A DNA stretch of 64,000 nucleotides from Armadillidium nasatum (lineage: Eukaryota; Arthropoda; Malacostraca; Isopoda; Armadillidiidae), in NCBI GenBank assembly GCA_009176605.1, contig SEYY01000979.1, positions 152,433-216,432 on the forward strand. Direction: 5' to 3'. This document shows, piece by piece, positions 1 through 21,591 of the stretch. A model generated the notes under the pieces. The model was not told the origin of the DNA, made no database searches, and saw only the letters and a list, made by a program, of their open reading frames with translations. The position numbers and the translations under genes are program-made. Position 1 is the first letter of the stretch. Each line of letters opens with the position of its first letter.

Positions 1-611
1 AATATGAGAACAGAGACAATCTAAAATATCTAAATACTTTGACCTTAATAATGACTCCATACAAAGAAATAAGCAAGGACTTTAATCTTTGCATTTTAAA
101 TTTTAATCAAATTGAAAATTAAATAAGATATAAGAAAATATGTATTAACATAAAAAGCTACTGAATAATGAAAATATAACACTGGGAAATATTTTTTTTT
201 TTTTTTTTAATGGTATCCGACACATGATTGAAAACTTCATACTAATATATGAAAAAAGTATAAAGTTAGTTTCATAAAACTATGGGAGAATTTAAAAAAA
301 TATTTAAAAATAAATAAATAAATAAATTCAAAGTAAATTACATCAGTTTAAGGTGGAATGTTAATTATCGAAAGTCGCTATAAGAATATAAATGAATTCT
401 AGACTACATCTATTTTTTTCACTTATTAAAATCGAAAATTTTTATAACAACGAACCATACACTGGCTTCTATAACTCGAAAATATACAGGAAAAAATATA
501 AGCAAGAATGAATCAAAATTAAACATCAAGAAAATTATTTTAATTAAAGAAATTATCCAAGTTTTTTTATTAGTAATTTTTTTTAAGCCAAAATGAGAAT
601 CATTACTTTAC
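1..611. other. Intron 8 portion, nothing recognised
   Basis: AT-rich intronic DNA with short A and T runs. No reading frame on either strand resembles the missing FERRY3 C-terminus or a transposon protein. Confidence 0.5.
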
Positions 612-782
612 TTTCAATACGTTTCTTAATCCAAGAATAACGCTGTGTCTAGAATTTATATCTGAAGACCCAAGCCGTTCATCCACAACCATATGAAACA
701 CAACGTGGACATCTGGTAAGTTAGAGTGACGAGAGATATAAAAATCTCCCGATTTTAAGTTTTGAGATACTTGGTGTGTTAT
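612..782 (-). CDS. FERRY3: FERRY3 homologue, coding exon 8 (residues 389-445), last in window
   Basis: The 171-bp exon (57 codons, phase 0 on both sides) contains SGDFYISRHSNLPDVHVVFH, then MVVDERLGSS and VILGLRNVLK. These match [20 protein letters not shown] and IMGLRNILK of human FERRY3. The acceptor is a run of T then CAG and the donor is TTGAAA|GTAAAG. About 100 C-terminal residues of the family are still missing, so one or more further exons should lie left of this window; I found none in bases 1-611. Confidence 0.93.
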
Positions 783-1100
783 CTGAAAAAAAATTTATTA
801 ACTTACAAATAAAATCGTTATTATTAAATAACGATTAACGTCTATACATTTTTGAAAATTTGGTAATTTTGCCGAGGAAAATTTTAACAAATCTTCTACC
901 AAGGTTGTCTTATTTAAGTATTAAAGAATAGAATTAATAACTTAAGACACTGAGATGAGAATTATACAAATCCATTTTTCGCAACTTTCCAATTAAAAAT
1001 TTAAATGTCATCAAAAACTTATTTAAAAACTACTTGCAAACGTTCGAGCAACATTTATGAAATTTTTTTACTTTAAATATCTGGGAAAATGAAAAAAAAT

Positions 1101-1165
1101 TTCTACGTATCACGGGCATTCGAGAAGAGGAACTTTTCTAGTTATTACATATCTAGCATCCGCAA
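1101..1165 (-). repeat. Fragment of tRNA-derived SINE-B
   Basis: The sequence CACGGGCATTCGAGAAGAGG and the following GGAACTTTTCTAG...GTGGGATCGAA block match the fuller copy at 24478-24600. The minus strand carries a degraded B-box (TTCGATCCCAC). Confidence 0.55.
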
Positions 1166-1779
1166 GTGGGATCGAAAGGATGAAATGAAGGTGAATAAGA
1201 AAAAATGGAAATAGTAGTGGGAGAATAGCCAAAGGATATTTAATCTGCCAGACTCTTCAGAGCGTGAAGTATTTCTTTGTATCTCTCATGTGCTAAGCTT
1301 AAATGTTTCCCCAACATCATAATGATAAACACAGTTTTGTCATAAATTTAAATTCCGATAAAGATGGCTAATATCAGAAATAACACCAACAATGCAAATT
1401 ACAGATACGAAAATTATTACAACAAAAATGTCCAAGTGTTGGAAATGAAACCACAAAATAAAACTTTCGCTGAGTCAAGAAAATGTCATGTTTTCCATCT
1501 CTTATTCAAGATAACTTTAGCAAGTTCATAGATGTAATCGACTCAGAACTGTTTAAAAACTGAAATCATTTCCTCAGAATGTGTTTTAAGAACCTGCAAG
1601 AGCAAAAGCGAAACGTATTTTCTTCATATTCTTCAAATGCTTCTCTCTCTCTCTCTACCTCTCCATTCTCTCTTTCTTTTACATTCTGATTTTATATGTT
1701 TATATATGAATGTTTCGTGTCGACTTTACGAATATGTGAATATGTGGTCCATGTTTTTATTTTGTACCTCTCTTCCCTC
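1166..1779. other. Intron 7 portion, nothing recognised
   Basis: Unassigned intronic DNA, ending in a short pyrimidine-rich (CT) stretch at about 1640-1680. No protein similarity was recognised. Confidence 0.4.

Positions 1780-1851
<72 letters not shown>
1780..1851. repeat. (ATT)n microsatellite
   Basis: Near-perfect trinucleotide array of about 24 units. Confidence 0.95.
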
Positions 1852-1879
1852 GTACTAGTATTGTTATTGTTATTATTAT

Positions 1880-1952
1880 TATTTGTTTGGACTGGGACAG
1901 TCTCAATAGGCCCTTGTGGCTTCTAACTGTCTCTATTTTCCTATGTTCCTAT
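1880..1952 (+). mobile_element. 3' tail of CR1-like LINE-C
   Basis: TTTGTTTGGACTGGGACAGT followed by CTCAATAGGCCCTTGTGGCT and a TTCCTATG-type end is shared almost base for base with the LINE tail at 58960-59048. Only the extreme 3' end is present, as expected for a 5'-truncated non-LTR insertion. Confidence 0.65.
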
Positions 1953-2487
1953 TATAAATAGTAGTAGTATCGTACGTAGTAGCTACTATGAATACTGAAA
2001 TATATTTGGATGAGCCTCTACATATTAGATAATTAGTTATATAATTAAATAGGTACACACTTACTCTTATGCACTAAACACGTATAAAACTTTCTCTGTG
2101 AACTAATTTTATTTAAACTGTAAGGTTACCAGATGTCTAATTTTGTGTGTCCTATCCCATTTTTTAATCAATTGTCCCATATTTTAAACAAACGAATATA
2201 AATCTAGATTTTGATGCTTATTTTAGGACTTATGTACGTAAATATGACAAATCTTAAAATTTATCAGCTGCAAGCATCAAATATGCATGAAATTGTTATA
2301 CTTAGAAATAATATAAATAATAGCGGAGGCAAAAGACTGAGAAGAGATCATGTTTGAAACATGTAGTTGCATATAGCATGGTGTCTCGTAATCTATGTAC
2401 GTGATTAGGCGAGGGTGCAAAAGCGTCAAAAGTCAAAACATTCTTCTATGAACGTTCTGTGCGAGTGTTCTTTTTGTACTTTACAGG

Positions 2488-2621
<134 letters not shown>

Positions 2622-2689
2622 AATTTTAAGGCCTGTCAGAAATTTAAAATTAATTGAAATATTGGCCACCAAAGGCAAAGGCAAGAGAA

Positions 2690-3910
2690 AATGTGTTTTC
2701 AATAAAGACCTTGAGAAGGAATATCAATGAAAAAGAAAATTTCGGAATCAAATGTTCGTTTCAACATATGTTCTTCCTCCTTCAATATCAGTAATGGAGG
2801 GAGAGAAGATACTACACAACATTTAAATAGTGAAAAACAGATAAACAACTTTGTGTGCCAGTGCATCAAGTTCAGCACACACAACGTTTTTCAGAAGTGA
2901 CACTTTTGGTGACAAAACTTAAATTAGCCGCTGCTGAAGGAGCATTTGCTTATCATTAAGTTCAACATAATCAACCTTTCAAATCCATAAATTGATTTTC
3001 AAAACTAATCCAGACTTGTTTTGACCCTGTTTGCATGTGCTCGTACAAAAGCAGAAGCAGTTGTACAAAATGGTTTTACTCCAATAGCTGTATCGAAACT
3101 GCAGGCTGATATTCGAAAAGCCAATTTTATTTCGATTACAACCAATGCTTCAAATCACGAGGACATTAAAACATTTCCAGCACTTGTTAGATATTCCCAG
3201 CATGTTAAAGGGATTCAGATGAAACTTTAGATGTAAAATTATTGCCCTCGAAAACAGCTAACACAGTCTCTGCATTTTTAATTGAATGGTTAAAAAATTT
3301 GAATGTAGAGGATAAAACAACAGTCCTATAGCGCAGATGATACTAATTGCAATTTTTGGGAGATTTCAAGAAAGGGCGTTAACAATGTATTTACAAAACT
3401 CAAGGAGATCCTGAGACATTTAGTTAGAAAAGGATGTTCTGCTCATATCATTCACAACACTATTCATACAGCTGCTGATTCTCTTCCTATTGATATTAAA
3501 GATATTGTCTCGAAAATATATTCTCATTTCTATATATTCACAGTATGATTTGAAACACTTAAAGAATTTTGTGAATTTGTCAATCAGGAATACAACCAAA
3601 TATTAGGGTATAGCAAAACCAGATGGCTAGCTTTACTCCCCGCGGTTGAACGTCTTTTGACAATGTATGCCCCCTTAAAATCCTTTTCTGAATCACAAGA
3701 AAAATCCCCATTTGTGAAGAAATTGTTTTTTGAAAATCCTTTATCTGAACCAAGGGTTTACTTTATCCACAGCCAAGAGTCTGCTTTTCACATGACGATT
3801 GAAAAGATTGAAGGGAATACAATTACAATTCTTGAAGTAATGTCAGCATTAACTGATTTACAAAATAATATGGCCTCTAAGAGTGAAAACTGCTTTATTC
3901 CATTAGCTGT
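2690..3910 (+). pseudogene. hAT transposase relic 1, 5' part
   Basis: Decayed coding sequence of a hAT-type transposase. The start resembles a BED/TTF-type zinc finger region (frames around 2690-2880 recall CNICSSSF and an H...H end). ACARTKAEAVVQNGFTPIA and ADIRKANFISITTNASNHED at 3021-3160 are typical of the ZBED5-like/DUF4371 branch, and FIHSQESAFH...LTDLQNNMASK follows. Several frameshifts and stops interrupt it. A solo LTR cuts the frame at 3910, and the coding sense resumes at 5425. No terminal inverted repeats were located. Confidence 0.78.
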
Positions 3911-4537
3911 TGTGGTGTTTAGGATTTTTTTATGTAAGTATGTTTGTCAGTCTTGGAACAATTTTTCAGTAAGGCAGGCAGACTTGAGGGTACGGTAGGT
4001 GAAGAAGGTCTCTTTTAGTGTTTGTATCATATTTCTTATGTTTATTATAATATTTATATATATTTATATTTTTTTTCGTTATATATATCTATATTTTTTT
4101 GATGATTGATGAATGGAAGGTATGAGTGGGGAGTGTTCAGGCGGCCTCAGTGAATCCATCTTTTCACCTCCTGTTTCTCTAGTATTAATTACCTTCTATT
4201 CTGTCTTTTTTTTTGTTTTAGTCGTCTGGCATTCCCCACTCTGTGTAAAAGGGAGTGATTGTAGTTTTGTTATTGTAAATGGTTTATTATGATTTTTTTT
4301 CCTTTTTAGGGTAATAATTGAAATTTTTTGGTTCTAGTAGATTGAAAGAGTGTTGAATGAGACACAGTATTTGCTGTTTAACAGGTACTAATTTTTATTA
4401 CCTTATTATTGCCATTATTTTTTATATATGATTATGAATATAGTTAATATTAATTCTTGTTATTATATTATTGTTCTTATTGAAATATTGAAATTATTCA
4501 AATGAAAGTTATTATTATTATTGTTATAGTTATTAAA

Positions 4538-4576
<39 letters not shown>

Positions 4577-5069
4577 GTGTTAAGAAAGAGGGTTTTTTTC
4601 CAGCTGGACTGTGTGTTGGGAAGAAAAACTGGACGGGACTCCGTTAAGTTTTTTTTGGTGACTGGATTTAAATTTTTGCTTTTGCTTTTTCTCAAGTTTT
4701 TTTTCTTGCTTGAAGCATTATCCAGTTTTTTTGCTTGCCAGTTTTTTTTCTCGCTTGAAGCAGTGTTATTTTTAGTTGTGTGTGGCTGGATCTACGTTAT
4801 GCTTTAAGCCGTGTCCAGTTTTTTTTGGATTGTGCTTGCCACCCTAACGGAGAAGAATTGAGCCACAATTGTGGTTGTTTGTGGTCCAGCAGAAGATTTT
4901 TTTTACGTGTAATTACAAAGAGGCCTGTGGTTAAAAAGGGCTAAAAATAAATTGAGATCTTGGGAGGGTAAAATTACAATAAGGTAATTGTAAAATAAAA
5001 CGTTGTTGGTTTTTGGTTTATTTTTGTATATTATTTTCATTGTTTTTGTTATCTTTTATATTATTATAT

Positions 5070-5110
<41 letters not shown>

Positions 5111-5119
5111 TTATATATA

Positions 5120-5185
<66 letters not shown>

Positions 5186-5420
5186 TTATTTTTTTTATTT
5201 ATATTTTTATTTTATATATTCCTGTATTAATATTATTTTTATATTGTTATTTTATATTTCCTATGCTATATTATCAGTATATTTATTATTAAGTTATATT
5301 CCAAAATTTATTATTTTTTTATAAAATAAATTATTGTGTTTTGTTTTTTTATTCCATCACTGTCCTTGTTAGAGAGCCTTAATTAGTAGTCTTGTAGTTA
5401 TTTTTTTTGTAACTGCCACA
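3911..5420. mobile_element. Solo LTR (fossil) inserted in hAT relic 1
   Basis: A 1510-bp block begins TGTGGTGTTTAGG and ends AACTGCCACA (5-bp inverted ends, TG...CA). It is flanked by a 4-bp target duplication, CTGT at 3907-3910 and 5421-5424, and splits a transposase reading frame whose sense resumes on the far side. These are the hallmarks of a solo LTR of a Gypsy-type element. Its start, a shared internal block (ACCTTCTNTTCTGTCTTT) and its end (TTGTAGTTAT near the terminus) recur in the LTR at 21592-23150, suggesting one family. It contains internal (ATT)n, (TA)n and poly-T tracts. Confidence 0.78.
5072..5153. repeat. (TA)n microsatellite within solo LTR
   Basis: Imperfect TA array followed by a ~30-base T run, inside the LTR. 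Confidence 0.9.
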
Positions 5421-5424
5421 CTGT

Positions 5425-5913
5425 GACAACGATTTTTCAAAAATTGGAAAGAGAAGGTCTTGCATCAGAAGTTGCAAAATTTAAACAGTATGTTCATACA
5501 ATCTACAAAACTGCATTTGATTATTATCTAAATGGATTAATCCACTTAAAAACTTTTAAAAAATTTCTTGGGTAACACTAAAGAGAATACCGTGCTAAAA
5601 GGAAGAAGCAGAAACCCTTTATTTTAAGAGTATTCTTGAACTAATCCCTACCTTTACAATTGACAAGACTGCGCTTTACGAGGAATATGTGTTCGTTAAT
5701 TAAACAGTATGTAACCTTAGAAATGTTGATAAATTGGAATTCAAAGAAAACATCTTCTGGTGATTGTTGTGTCGAAAAAATTTCGCACTTTCAAGGTAAT
5801 AATGTGCCATATCCTAATATCCTTAAAATGATAGAATTTCTTCTTTGTTTAGCAGGAACTAATGCTACAACAGAAAGAGTAGTTTTCTGCCATGAACTTG
5901 ATTTGGAAAAGTG
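5425..5913 (+). pseudogene. hAT transposase relic 1, 3' part with dimerisation domain
   Basis: Continuation of the transposase after the LTR. TTIFQKLEREGLASEVAKF opens the segment, and NVPYPNILKMIEFLLCLAGT NATTERV near 5800-5880 is the hAT C-terminal dimerisation signature. Frame breaks are present. It is a dead DNA transposon. Confidence 0.78.
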
Positions 5914-6237
5914 AAAAAACAACTGTCTGTGAAAACTCTGAAAGTAACGTATATAAACAAATTTAATGTTGATTATACGTGTTCCGGGTTTTACAGAATA
6001 TAATTATCAATTATCGAACGAGTCATAACTATAAATTAGTTCATTTATAATAAATAATAAATCATACTTTATTTTAAACCGCTGTTATTTGAGTCAATTT
6101 CAGAGCAAGTCGATCTTCATTCACAGACAAATTTGTGTCAGCTGATGATTTGACTCTCGCTTAGAGAAGCTTTCAAACAACCTTGAATCAAACTGGTTGA
6201 CTATATAAGTATATATCGGTAATCAGTTGTTAGTGTC

Positions 6238-6238
<1 letters not shown>

Positions 6239-6309
<71 letters not shown>

Positions 6310-6381
6310 TATATATATTATATATATATATATATATATAATATATAATATATAATATTATATATATTATATATATATATA
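6239..6381. repeat. (TA)n microsatellite, imperfect
   Basis: TA array with scattered TAA and TTA interruptions in its right half. Confidence 0.95.
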
Positions 6382-7762
<1,381 letters not shown>

Positions 7763-7791
7763 CCAGTGGGAGAAAATAAATGAAAAATTAC

Positions 7792-7955
7792 CTGTAACTC
7801 TTCATCTCCTTCATAGCGGGGAGGAGGATGTCCAGCTCTCCACTGAGTTATTTCGGGAATTAGATTTCGAACACCTTCTAACTGATCTTCCAACTCAGGA
7901 AAATGTAATTCAGTTGAACGGCTGCATATTCTACCAAATTCTAGAAGAGTAACAC
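7792..7955 (-). CDS. FERRY3: FERRY3 homologue, coding exon 7 (residues 334-388)
   Basis: The 164-bp exon encodes LLEFGRICSRSTELHFPELE and DQLEGVRNLIPEITQWRAG, equivalent to [24 protein letters not shown] in the vertebrate protein. It ends with PPPRYEGDEELQ. The acceptor is AACAAAG, with a poor pyrimidine tract, so the exact start is the least certain boundary in the gene; the phase (1) nevertheless fits. The donor is CAG|GTAATT, phase 0. A (TA)n array lies 31 bp inside the downstream intron. Confidence 0.87.
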
Positions 7956-8250
7956 CTTTGTTATTAATAATATTGATGCAATTAAGACGAATGAATTTGT
8001 GCTTAAAATTTGTTAAAAGATTCCAATCCTTTCTTAAAATTCAGTGTTCTAATAACATCAATTTACTTGTGTACGTAACCATAAACAACATACTGTGATA
8101 ATTCTCTATTTATAAAATGCAAAAAAAATTAATTAATTTTATTTCAACAAAAAATCAATATAACTTTCAGCATTACATATGCATGTTAACATCTCATAAA
8201 ACCAAAGTATATTTTCAATCTAATATCTAATTGCTTTCTCAATATATATA

Positions 8251-11735
<3,485 letters not shown>

Positions 11736-13227
11736 GTAAAATAATTTGTGAAACAATAAAATTAAAACAATTATTAATAGTAAAATATTAAGCTAAAATA
11801 TTTGTTAAAATTTTAAAATATATAAACGGTAAAAAAATTGCAATAAAATATTTTTTGACGTCAAACGTTCTTCTTTTGTTTAAAGACATATTTAATAGGC
11901 GTGAGGGTACGCGAGCATCCATATTAAATGACGTAACAGTATTGTATTTTGAATTTAGTATGAATTTTGACTCTGTACTGACAACACCTATGAAAAATTC
12001 TTGTGATAAACTTAAAAGTTTAAACTATTTAAACGTGTTAATTAATTGTGTCTAGTTAATTTAATATTATTTATTATTGGAACTCATTAATAAAATAATA
12101 TATCAAGATTCATTTTTTAATAAAAACTATAAAAACTAATTAATTGAAAGGTTAATAGTAGGCCTTATTTAGCCTTAACTGGGGTTTGATGTTTCTGGCA
12201 CCGGAAGGTTGAACTTGCTGGTGGGTTGGGTAAGGTTTTGAACTTTGGCATTTAATAATTAAGAGAATTTCAACTAAAGGTAAAAATTTAACTAAATTTA
12301 ACATTAACAATAAAAAATTCTTACAATATATATATAAAGAGTGGCTCGTGACGTGGTTGTAGGTTTATGCAACCACCACAATATGCAACTGTTATTTATT
12401 ACTTTTCATTTCTTAATTTTTTTTAATAGGATTTAATTTTCAATAAATTGCATCTTCTTATAATAACACTCCAATGAAGCTTTTTTTAATGTTTAAAAAA
12501 AGTTACACAATTTTGATTAGTTATTCCAAAAGAAGAAAATACTGGGTGGTTGCAAAAATATTGAAAATACCTCCTTTAACATAGCGGACAAGAGAATTGT
12601 GTGTGGAAACTTGCCACTCGTGCGTTTTAAATTAGTACGATGTGGTTGCAAATGAAATGCAACCGACTGTACAAACCTTCGTTTATAGTGCGAGAAACAT
12701 TTTGAAAGAAATTTTAAGAAAAGTATACATATTTCAATTTTTGTTCCTCGCAGTTTAGGATATTTTTATATTTATTATTATTATTATAATACTTATACTT
12801 AATAATAATAATATTTATTATTTTTATTATATAAATATATTTCTATTGCGCTAAGGTTCTAAAATGTTTTGGAGAAAAATGTTCCTTATTGGGCATAATA
12901 TGTACCTAATCCAACAAAATTATAAAGGATAATTATTAATTTTTTCTCAGTATGTATGCTATGTATAATATTGTTACCCACATGTGCTACTATATACTCC
13001 ATCAATCCTGTTTTCTTTATGACAAATATAAGCAAAATCAGCATTAGCAAACAGTTTCTTGTTGTTAATCATGCAGAGAGGATGTGCTTGTTTATTTTGC
13101 AATTTTTTTTGGCCTGATATATATAAGAAATAGTTGGTTTCCAAGGAAAAGAAAAAAATTAAAATTTTTAAAAACTTTTTTTTTTTTTTTTTTTTTTTTT
13201 TATTAAATATTTTTATATAATGGTTAT

Positions 13228-13231
<4 letters not shown>
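11736..13231. other. Intron 6 portion, nothing recognised
   Basis: AT-rich DNA with short (ATT)-like tracts near 12770-12830 and a ~30-base T run near 13170-13200. No gene or element was identified. Confidence 0.4.

Positions 13232-13312
<81 letters not shown>
13232..13312. repeat. (TA)n microsatellite
   Basis: TA array bordering the SINE cluster on its left. Confidence 0.97.
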
Positions 13313-13314
<2 letters not shown>

Positions 13315-13569
13315 AAGTCAATAGAACATATTAGGAAGATAAAGAAATTTTACCTCCTCAGGGGTCGAACCACCGCATGTTACGACTGAGAATGACAAAA
13401 GACTCGGTGCTCTACCGCTGAGCTATCCACGAACCCGAAAAAGTTCGCTTCAAGAACAGTTTCAAGCAACCGATCTTCCCGTCAAGGCACCGCAACCACT
13501 TATTCACCCTGTTCCTCCACCGCTCTTTAAGATTTACTCAATAATGCTTATAAACCAAGCAGTAAGTTG
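13311..13569 (-). repeat. tRNA-derived SINE-A, copy 1
   Basis: On the minus strand the unit contains GGGTTCGTGGATAGCTCAGC, with a perfect A-box TAGCTCAGCGG (13415-13425) and a perfect B-box GGTTCGACCCC (13361-13371), the RNA polymerase III internal promoter. A conserved body surrounds it (head GGTGCCTTGACGGGAAGATC, tail CTTTATCTTCCTAATATG). The T-stem and acceptor stem pair poorly, so this is a tRNA-like SINE head rather than a working tRNA. The unit length is 259 bp. Confidence 0.75.
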
Positions 13570-13757
13570 TACAAAGTCAATAAAACATACTAGAAAGATA
13601 AAGAAATTTTACCTCCTCAGGGATCGAAACCACCGCATGTTGTGACTGAGAACAACAAAAGACTCGGTGCTCTATCGCTGAGCTATCCACGAACCCGAAA
13701 AAGTTCGCTTCAAGAACAGTTTCAAGCATACGATCTTCCGGTCAAGGCACCATCACC
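13570..13757 (-). repeat. tRNA-derived SINE-A, copy 2 (tandem)
   Basis: Direct tandem repeat of copy 1 with A-box at 13675-13685 and a B-box changed by one inserted base (GGTTTCGATCCC). It breaks off at the inversion point near 13757. Confidence 0.72.
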
Positions 13758-13877
13758 AGGTAAAATTTCTTTATCTTCCTAATATGTTCTATTGACATTG
13801 TACAACTTACTGCTGGTTTATAAGCATTATTGAGTAAATCTTAAAGAGCAGTGGAGGAACAGGGTGAATACCAGGTT
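13758..13877 (+). repeat. SINE-A tail, inverted
   Basis: Only the tail is present (GGTAAAATTTCTTTATCTTC to CAGGGTGAATACC), in opposite orientation to copies 1 and 2. Confidence 0.65.
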
Positions 13878-17499
<3,622 letters not shown>

Positions 17500-17562
17500 G
17501 TGTGTGAAATGTCAGATGCAACCACCAATAAATTTTACCATGAGCCGTCTATGCAAGACTTT

Positions 17563-18170
<608 letters not shown>

Positions 18171-18283
18171 CTTTTGTTATTCCTCGAAAAGTGGTAACAC
18201 GGTCGTTAACAAGAAGAACAATTCCATTTAAATTGTGAGAATAAAGACTCATTGCTGTTTGAATTCGTTGTGGAGGTATATCA
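18171..18283 (-). CDS. FERRY3: FERRY3 homologue, coding exon 6 (residues 296-333)
   Basis: The 113-bp exon encodes SDIPPQRIQTAMSLYSHNLN then GIVLLVNDRVTTFRGITK, matching [26 protein letters not shown] in human. The acceptor is TTATTGCAG, preceded by an imperfect (ATT)n tract. The donor AAAAG|GTACCA is weaker than the others. The open frame runs on past this donor to 18010 without family similarity, whereas exon 7 resumes the conserved sequence in the right phase, so I place the donor at 18170. Confidence 0.88.
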
Positions 18284-21121
18284 CTGCAATAATAATAAAA
18301 ATAATTATAATAATAATAATTTATTATAATTATTATTATTTGATACAATTCATAATTTGCACTTTGGAACAATGTGAAACTGAGGTTGTTTATACATTAG
18401 TAATTTTAGACTTTTATCTTTGCAGATAAATAAATACAACCAAATATACTCGATATATAACACTGGGGAATAAATTTCAATTTTTTTTCTACTGAATTAG
18501 ATTTCACACTGAATTATAGGTAAATTGTGTGAGCTTAGCACGAATTTTCACTCAGTTTTGCCCTATTTGAGTGATTTTGATTATACAGCTGAGTATGTAC
18601 CTGGAGAGAAGAATGAAATTGCTGATTTGATGTCAAGATTGCCTGGTAATGAAAGGGAGAATGAAAGTTTTGCAATAGATCTAGAATATTTGACAAGAGG
18701 TCTTATGAAAGGAAAAGAATGTAGAGGTGGGAGATTTAATGTTTGATAGTGTGTTGTATGAACTGCAAGATTTAGCTAAAGATGGATTATCTATAAGAGT
18801 GCCTGATAGTGTTGATGATTTGAGAAGAGAAGTTATGACAGAAGTATGTAAGACCAGAGCAAATAGGTATATGAAGAGTGAGAAAGTATATGAAAGAATT
18901 GTAAACAATTTGTAATTCAGGAGTAATGCCCTTTCAAGAAGTCTTAGTTGTTGTATGCAAGCTATTAATGGGATTAGTTTGTGTGCATTATGGTGGAGAG
19001 AAACCGGTAGTTTATAGGGGTTTTGGTGTAAATGAAGCAAGTGGGAATGAACTTCATTTACAGTGTTCGAGTGGAGTGTATTTATAATTGGTAATTAAGA
19101 AAAGGCGTTATGACAGGAAGTATAAGCTAGAAGACAAGACAGTATATTTTAGCATCAAACATGATATTGAAGATGCTAAAGTAGTTTGCCCTTGAGATAT
19201 TAAAAAATTTGTTTACTGTGTACATGAAATAGGTGCAAGAATGGAAGTGAAAGTACAAATAAATGAAAACATGTACTGTGGTTTGATCGACACTGATGCT
19301 CAAATTTCTTTAGTGAATGCTTCTGTGATAAGAGAATTAGAACAAATGAGTTAGCAGATTCCTAGGATATACGAGTGTAAGAATAAATGGTATTGGTTCT
19401 GGAAAAATTATAGCTTGGAAACAGGTACCTTTGGTTGTTAATTTAGAAGTGTTAAAAAATATTGAACATCAGTTTGTAGTGTCTGAAAATAAGTAAATTC
19501 CCTACTGTTTTTTGTTTGGAATTGAATTTTAAGGTTGCATGGATTGTCCATTGATGTAGGAAATGAATGTATAGTAGAAGGAGATAAATTAATTGTTAAA
19601 ATGCAGAAAGGAGATATATATGCTGTCAATTTTGTTGGAGTGTTGGTGAGGAGAAACTGTTAAGCATTAGAGATATTAAGGAAATGCACAAGGAGCGTCC
19701 TATGATTTGTGGGCTTTGAAGATGCATTCCTTCAGGTAGGACAGTGAGTGTATGGGATTGTATGTTTGAAGAATTTAAGATATTTACGAAAAAGTTTGTA
19801 AGGTATATGGATGTGGTTCATTTTATTAGAAAATTACGAGAAAATGATGTATATGTACCAGTGTTTTCATTAGTAGGCACTGTAGAAATAGTATTAGTCA
19901 TTCATTAAAGATTTGGGCATATGGGGAAATTTAAATTGTGAGAATGTATGAAAGAGAGAGTGTTTAGTCCTTGGTTGAGATGTTGTTAATGATGTTGCAA
20001 CTACTTGAAAGGAAAGTCAGAAGGAAAAAATTCAAAGAAGGTATTCTCAACCATCGATTTTAAAACTAGATGTGAATAAGCCCTATGAATCGGTTGTTAT
20101 TCATTGTGTATCATTACCAGTAACCATTAGTGGTTTTGTTGGGATGGTAGTGATGGCTGACCATAAAAGTAAGTTTACTTATGCTGTTCCTGTGAATAAC
20201 TAGTATGAATGTAGCGAAAGTGGTGAGAAAGGTTTTGTTAACAATATGTATTTGTAAACCAAAGAGGATGTTGCATGACAATGGTTCTGAATTTATGGGT
20301 CAACCATTACAGAAAATGTTGAGTGATTGGGATTGTAGCTATCCTGTTCAAATGCTCCCTAATGACTACAGGATGTTGGACATGTGAGAACCACACCTTA
20401 TATGCCTAGTTCAAATGGTTTAATAGAAAGAACAATTCACACTTTTAGTTAAATGTTAAGAATGATGAGTGAAAGGGGGAATAATTAGGATTATTGGTTA
20501 GGTAGACTATTATGGTCTTATGACAGTGCACAATGCAACAAGTATGTCTCCTTGTGTGTATGTAATGAATTTTGAGAGGTTTGTGAGACCTCAGTTAGGG
20601 GTGTCTGAGAGGGAATGGGATATTTGAAGTAAGCAAGAAAGAAGTTTGCAAGTTTTGAGGTTGGCAAAAAAGTTTCAAAAGAACCTATTGAGAAAGGTAG
20701 ATTGAAAGTAAATCAGAGAAAGGATTGAAGGAGCATACCTGGTTCAGAAGGTAATATCAAATGGTGTTAACTAAGTTTTGGAGAAGTTAATAGACAATGA
20801 GGCAATTGAAGTTAAAGTCCATCAAACTCAATTAAGGATGTGGAGAGAACCACCAGAATATGTTAAAGTACATCCTGTATATGAGTTAATTAGGAGTGAA
20901 GAAGAATCAAATGAAAATATGGATGCGTTGAATGAATCTTGGTTTAAAAATAGAGAATTGGTATTAGTAGAAAAACAAAAACTAAAGAAACATTCAGTAT
21001 GAAAGATATAAGGAATCTTTGATGAAAGTGAACATGTAAATGACTTTTCTGGATTTTGGTGGGATAATTATATAATAATAAGTAAAACTTATATCATGTG
21101 TAAATTTCCTTTAGATGACAA

Positions 21122-21217
21122 AGTGTGTGTGTGCGTGCGTGCGTGTGTGTGTGTGTGTGTGTGCGCGTGTGTGTGTGCGTGCGTGCGTGCGTGCGTGCGT
21201 GCGCGCGCGCGCGCGCT
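21122..21217. repeat. (GT)n/(GCGT)n/(GC)n microsatellite
   Basis: Compound dinucleotide tract that changes from GT to GC units. Confidence 0.95.
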
Positions 21218-21591
21218 TTAACAAGGTTAAGAGAGTTTAAAAGATAATTTAAATAGTAATAATGTTGGTGCAAATTATTTGGAAATTTTTTTTTTGAGGA
21301 GTTGGAAGATACTGTAAAAGGATTGAGGGATATATCTGTTGAGTTTAAGATCGAGAGAAATTGAAGAAGACCTTGCTGAATTGTTTAATGTGTTAGCTGA
21401 AGTTGAAGCAGGTACTAAATTAGTAGATCTTGGTACCGAAGGTAGTGATAAGGCCCAAGAAATAAGGCAAATGGGTCCTTTATACCAGAAGTAAAGGCAA
21501 AGTGAAAGATTATGAATGGGTTTTGAAAAAAGATTTGTAAAGTTTTCAATGGATGGTTGGGAAAATATGAGACAAACTTAGGTGTAAGGGA

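Noticed and set aside
13361-13437. tRNA gene on the minus strand
   Set aside because: A- and B-boxes are good but acceptor and T stems do not pair well, and the unit repeats with a conserved non-tRNA body, as in a SINE.
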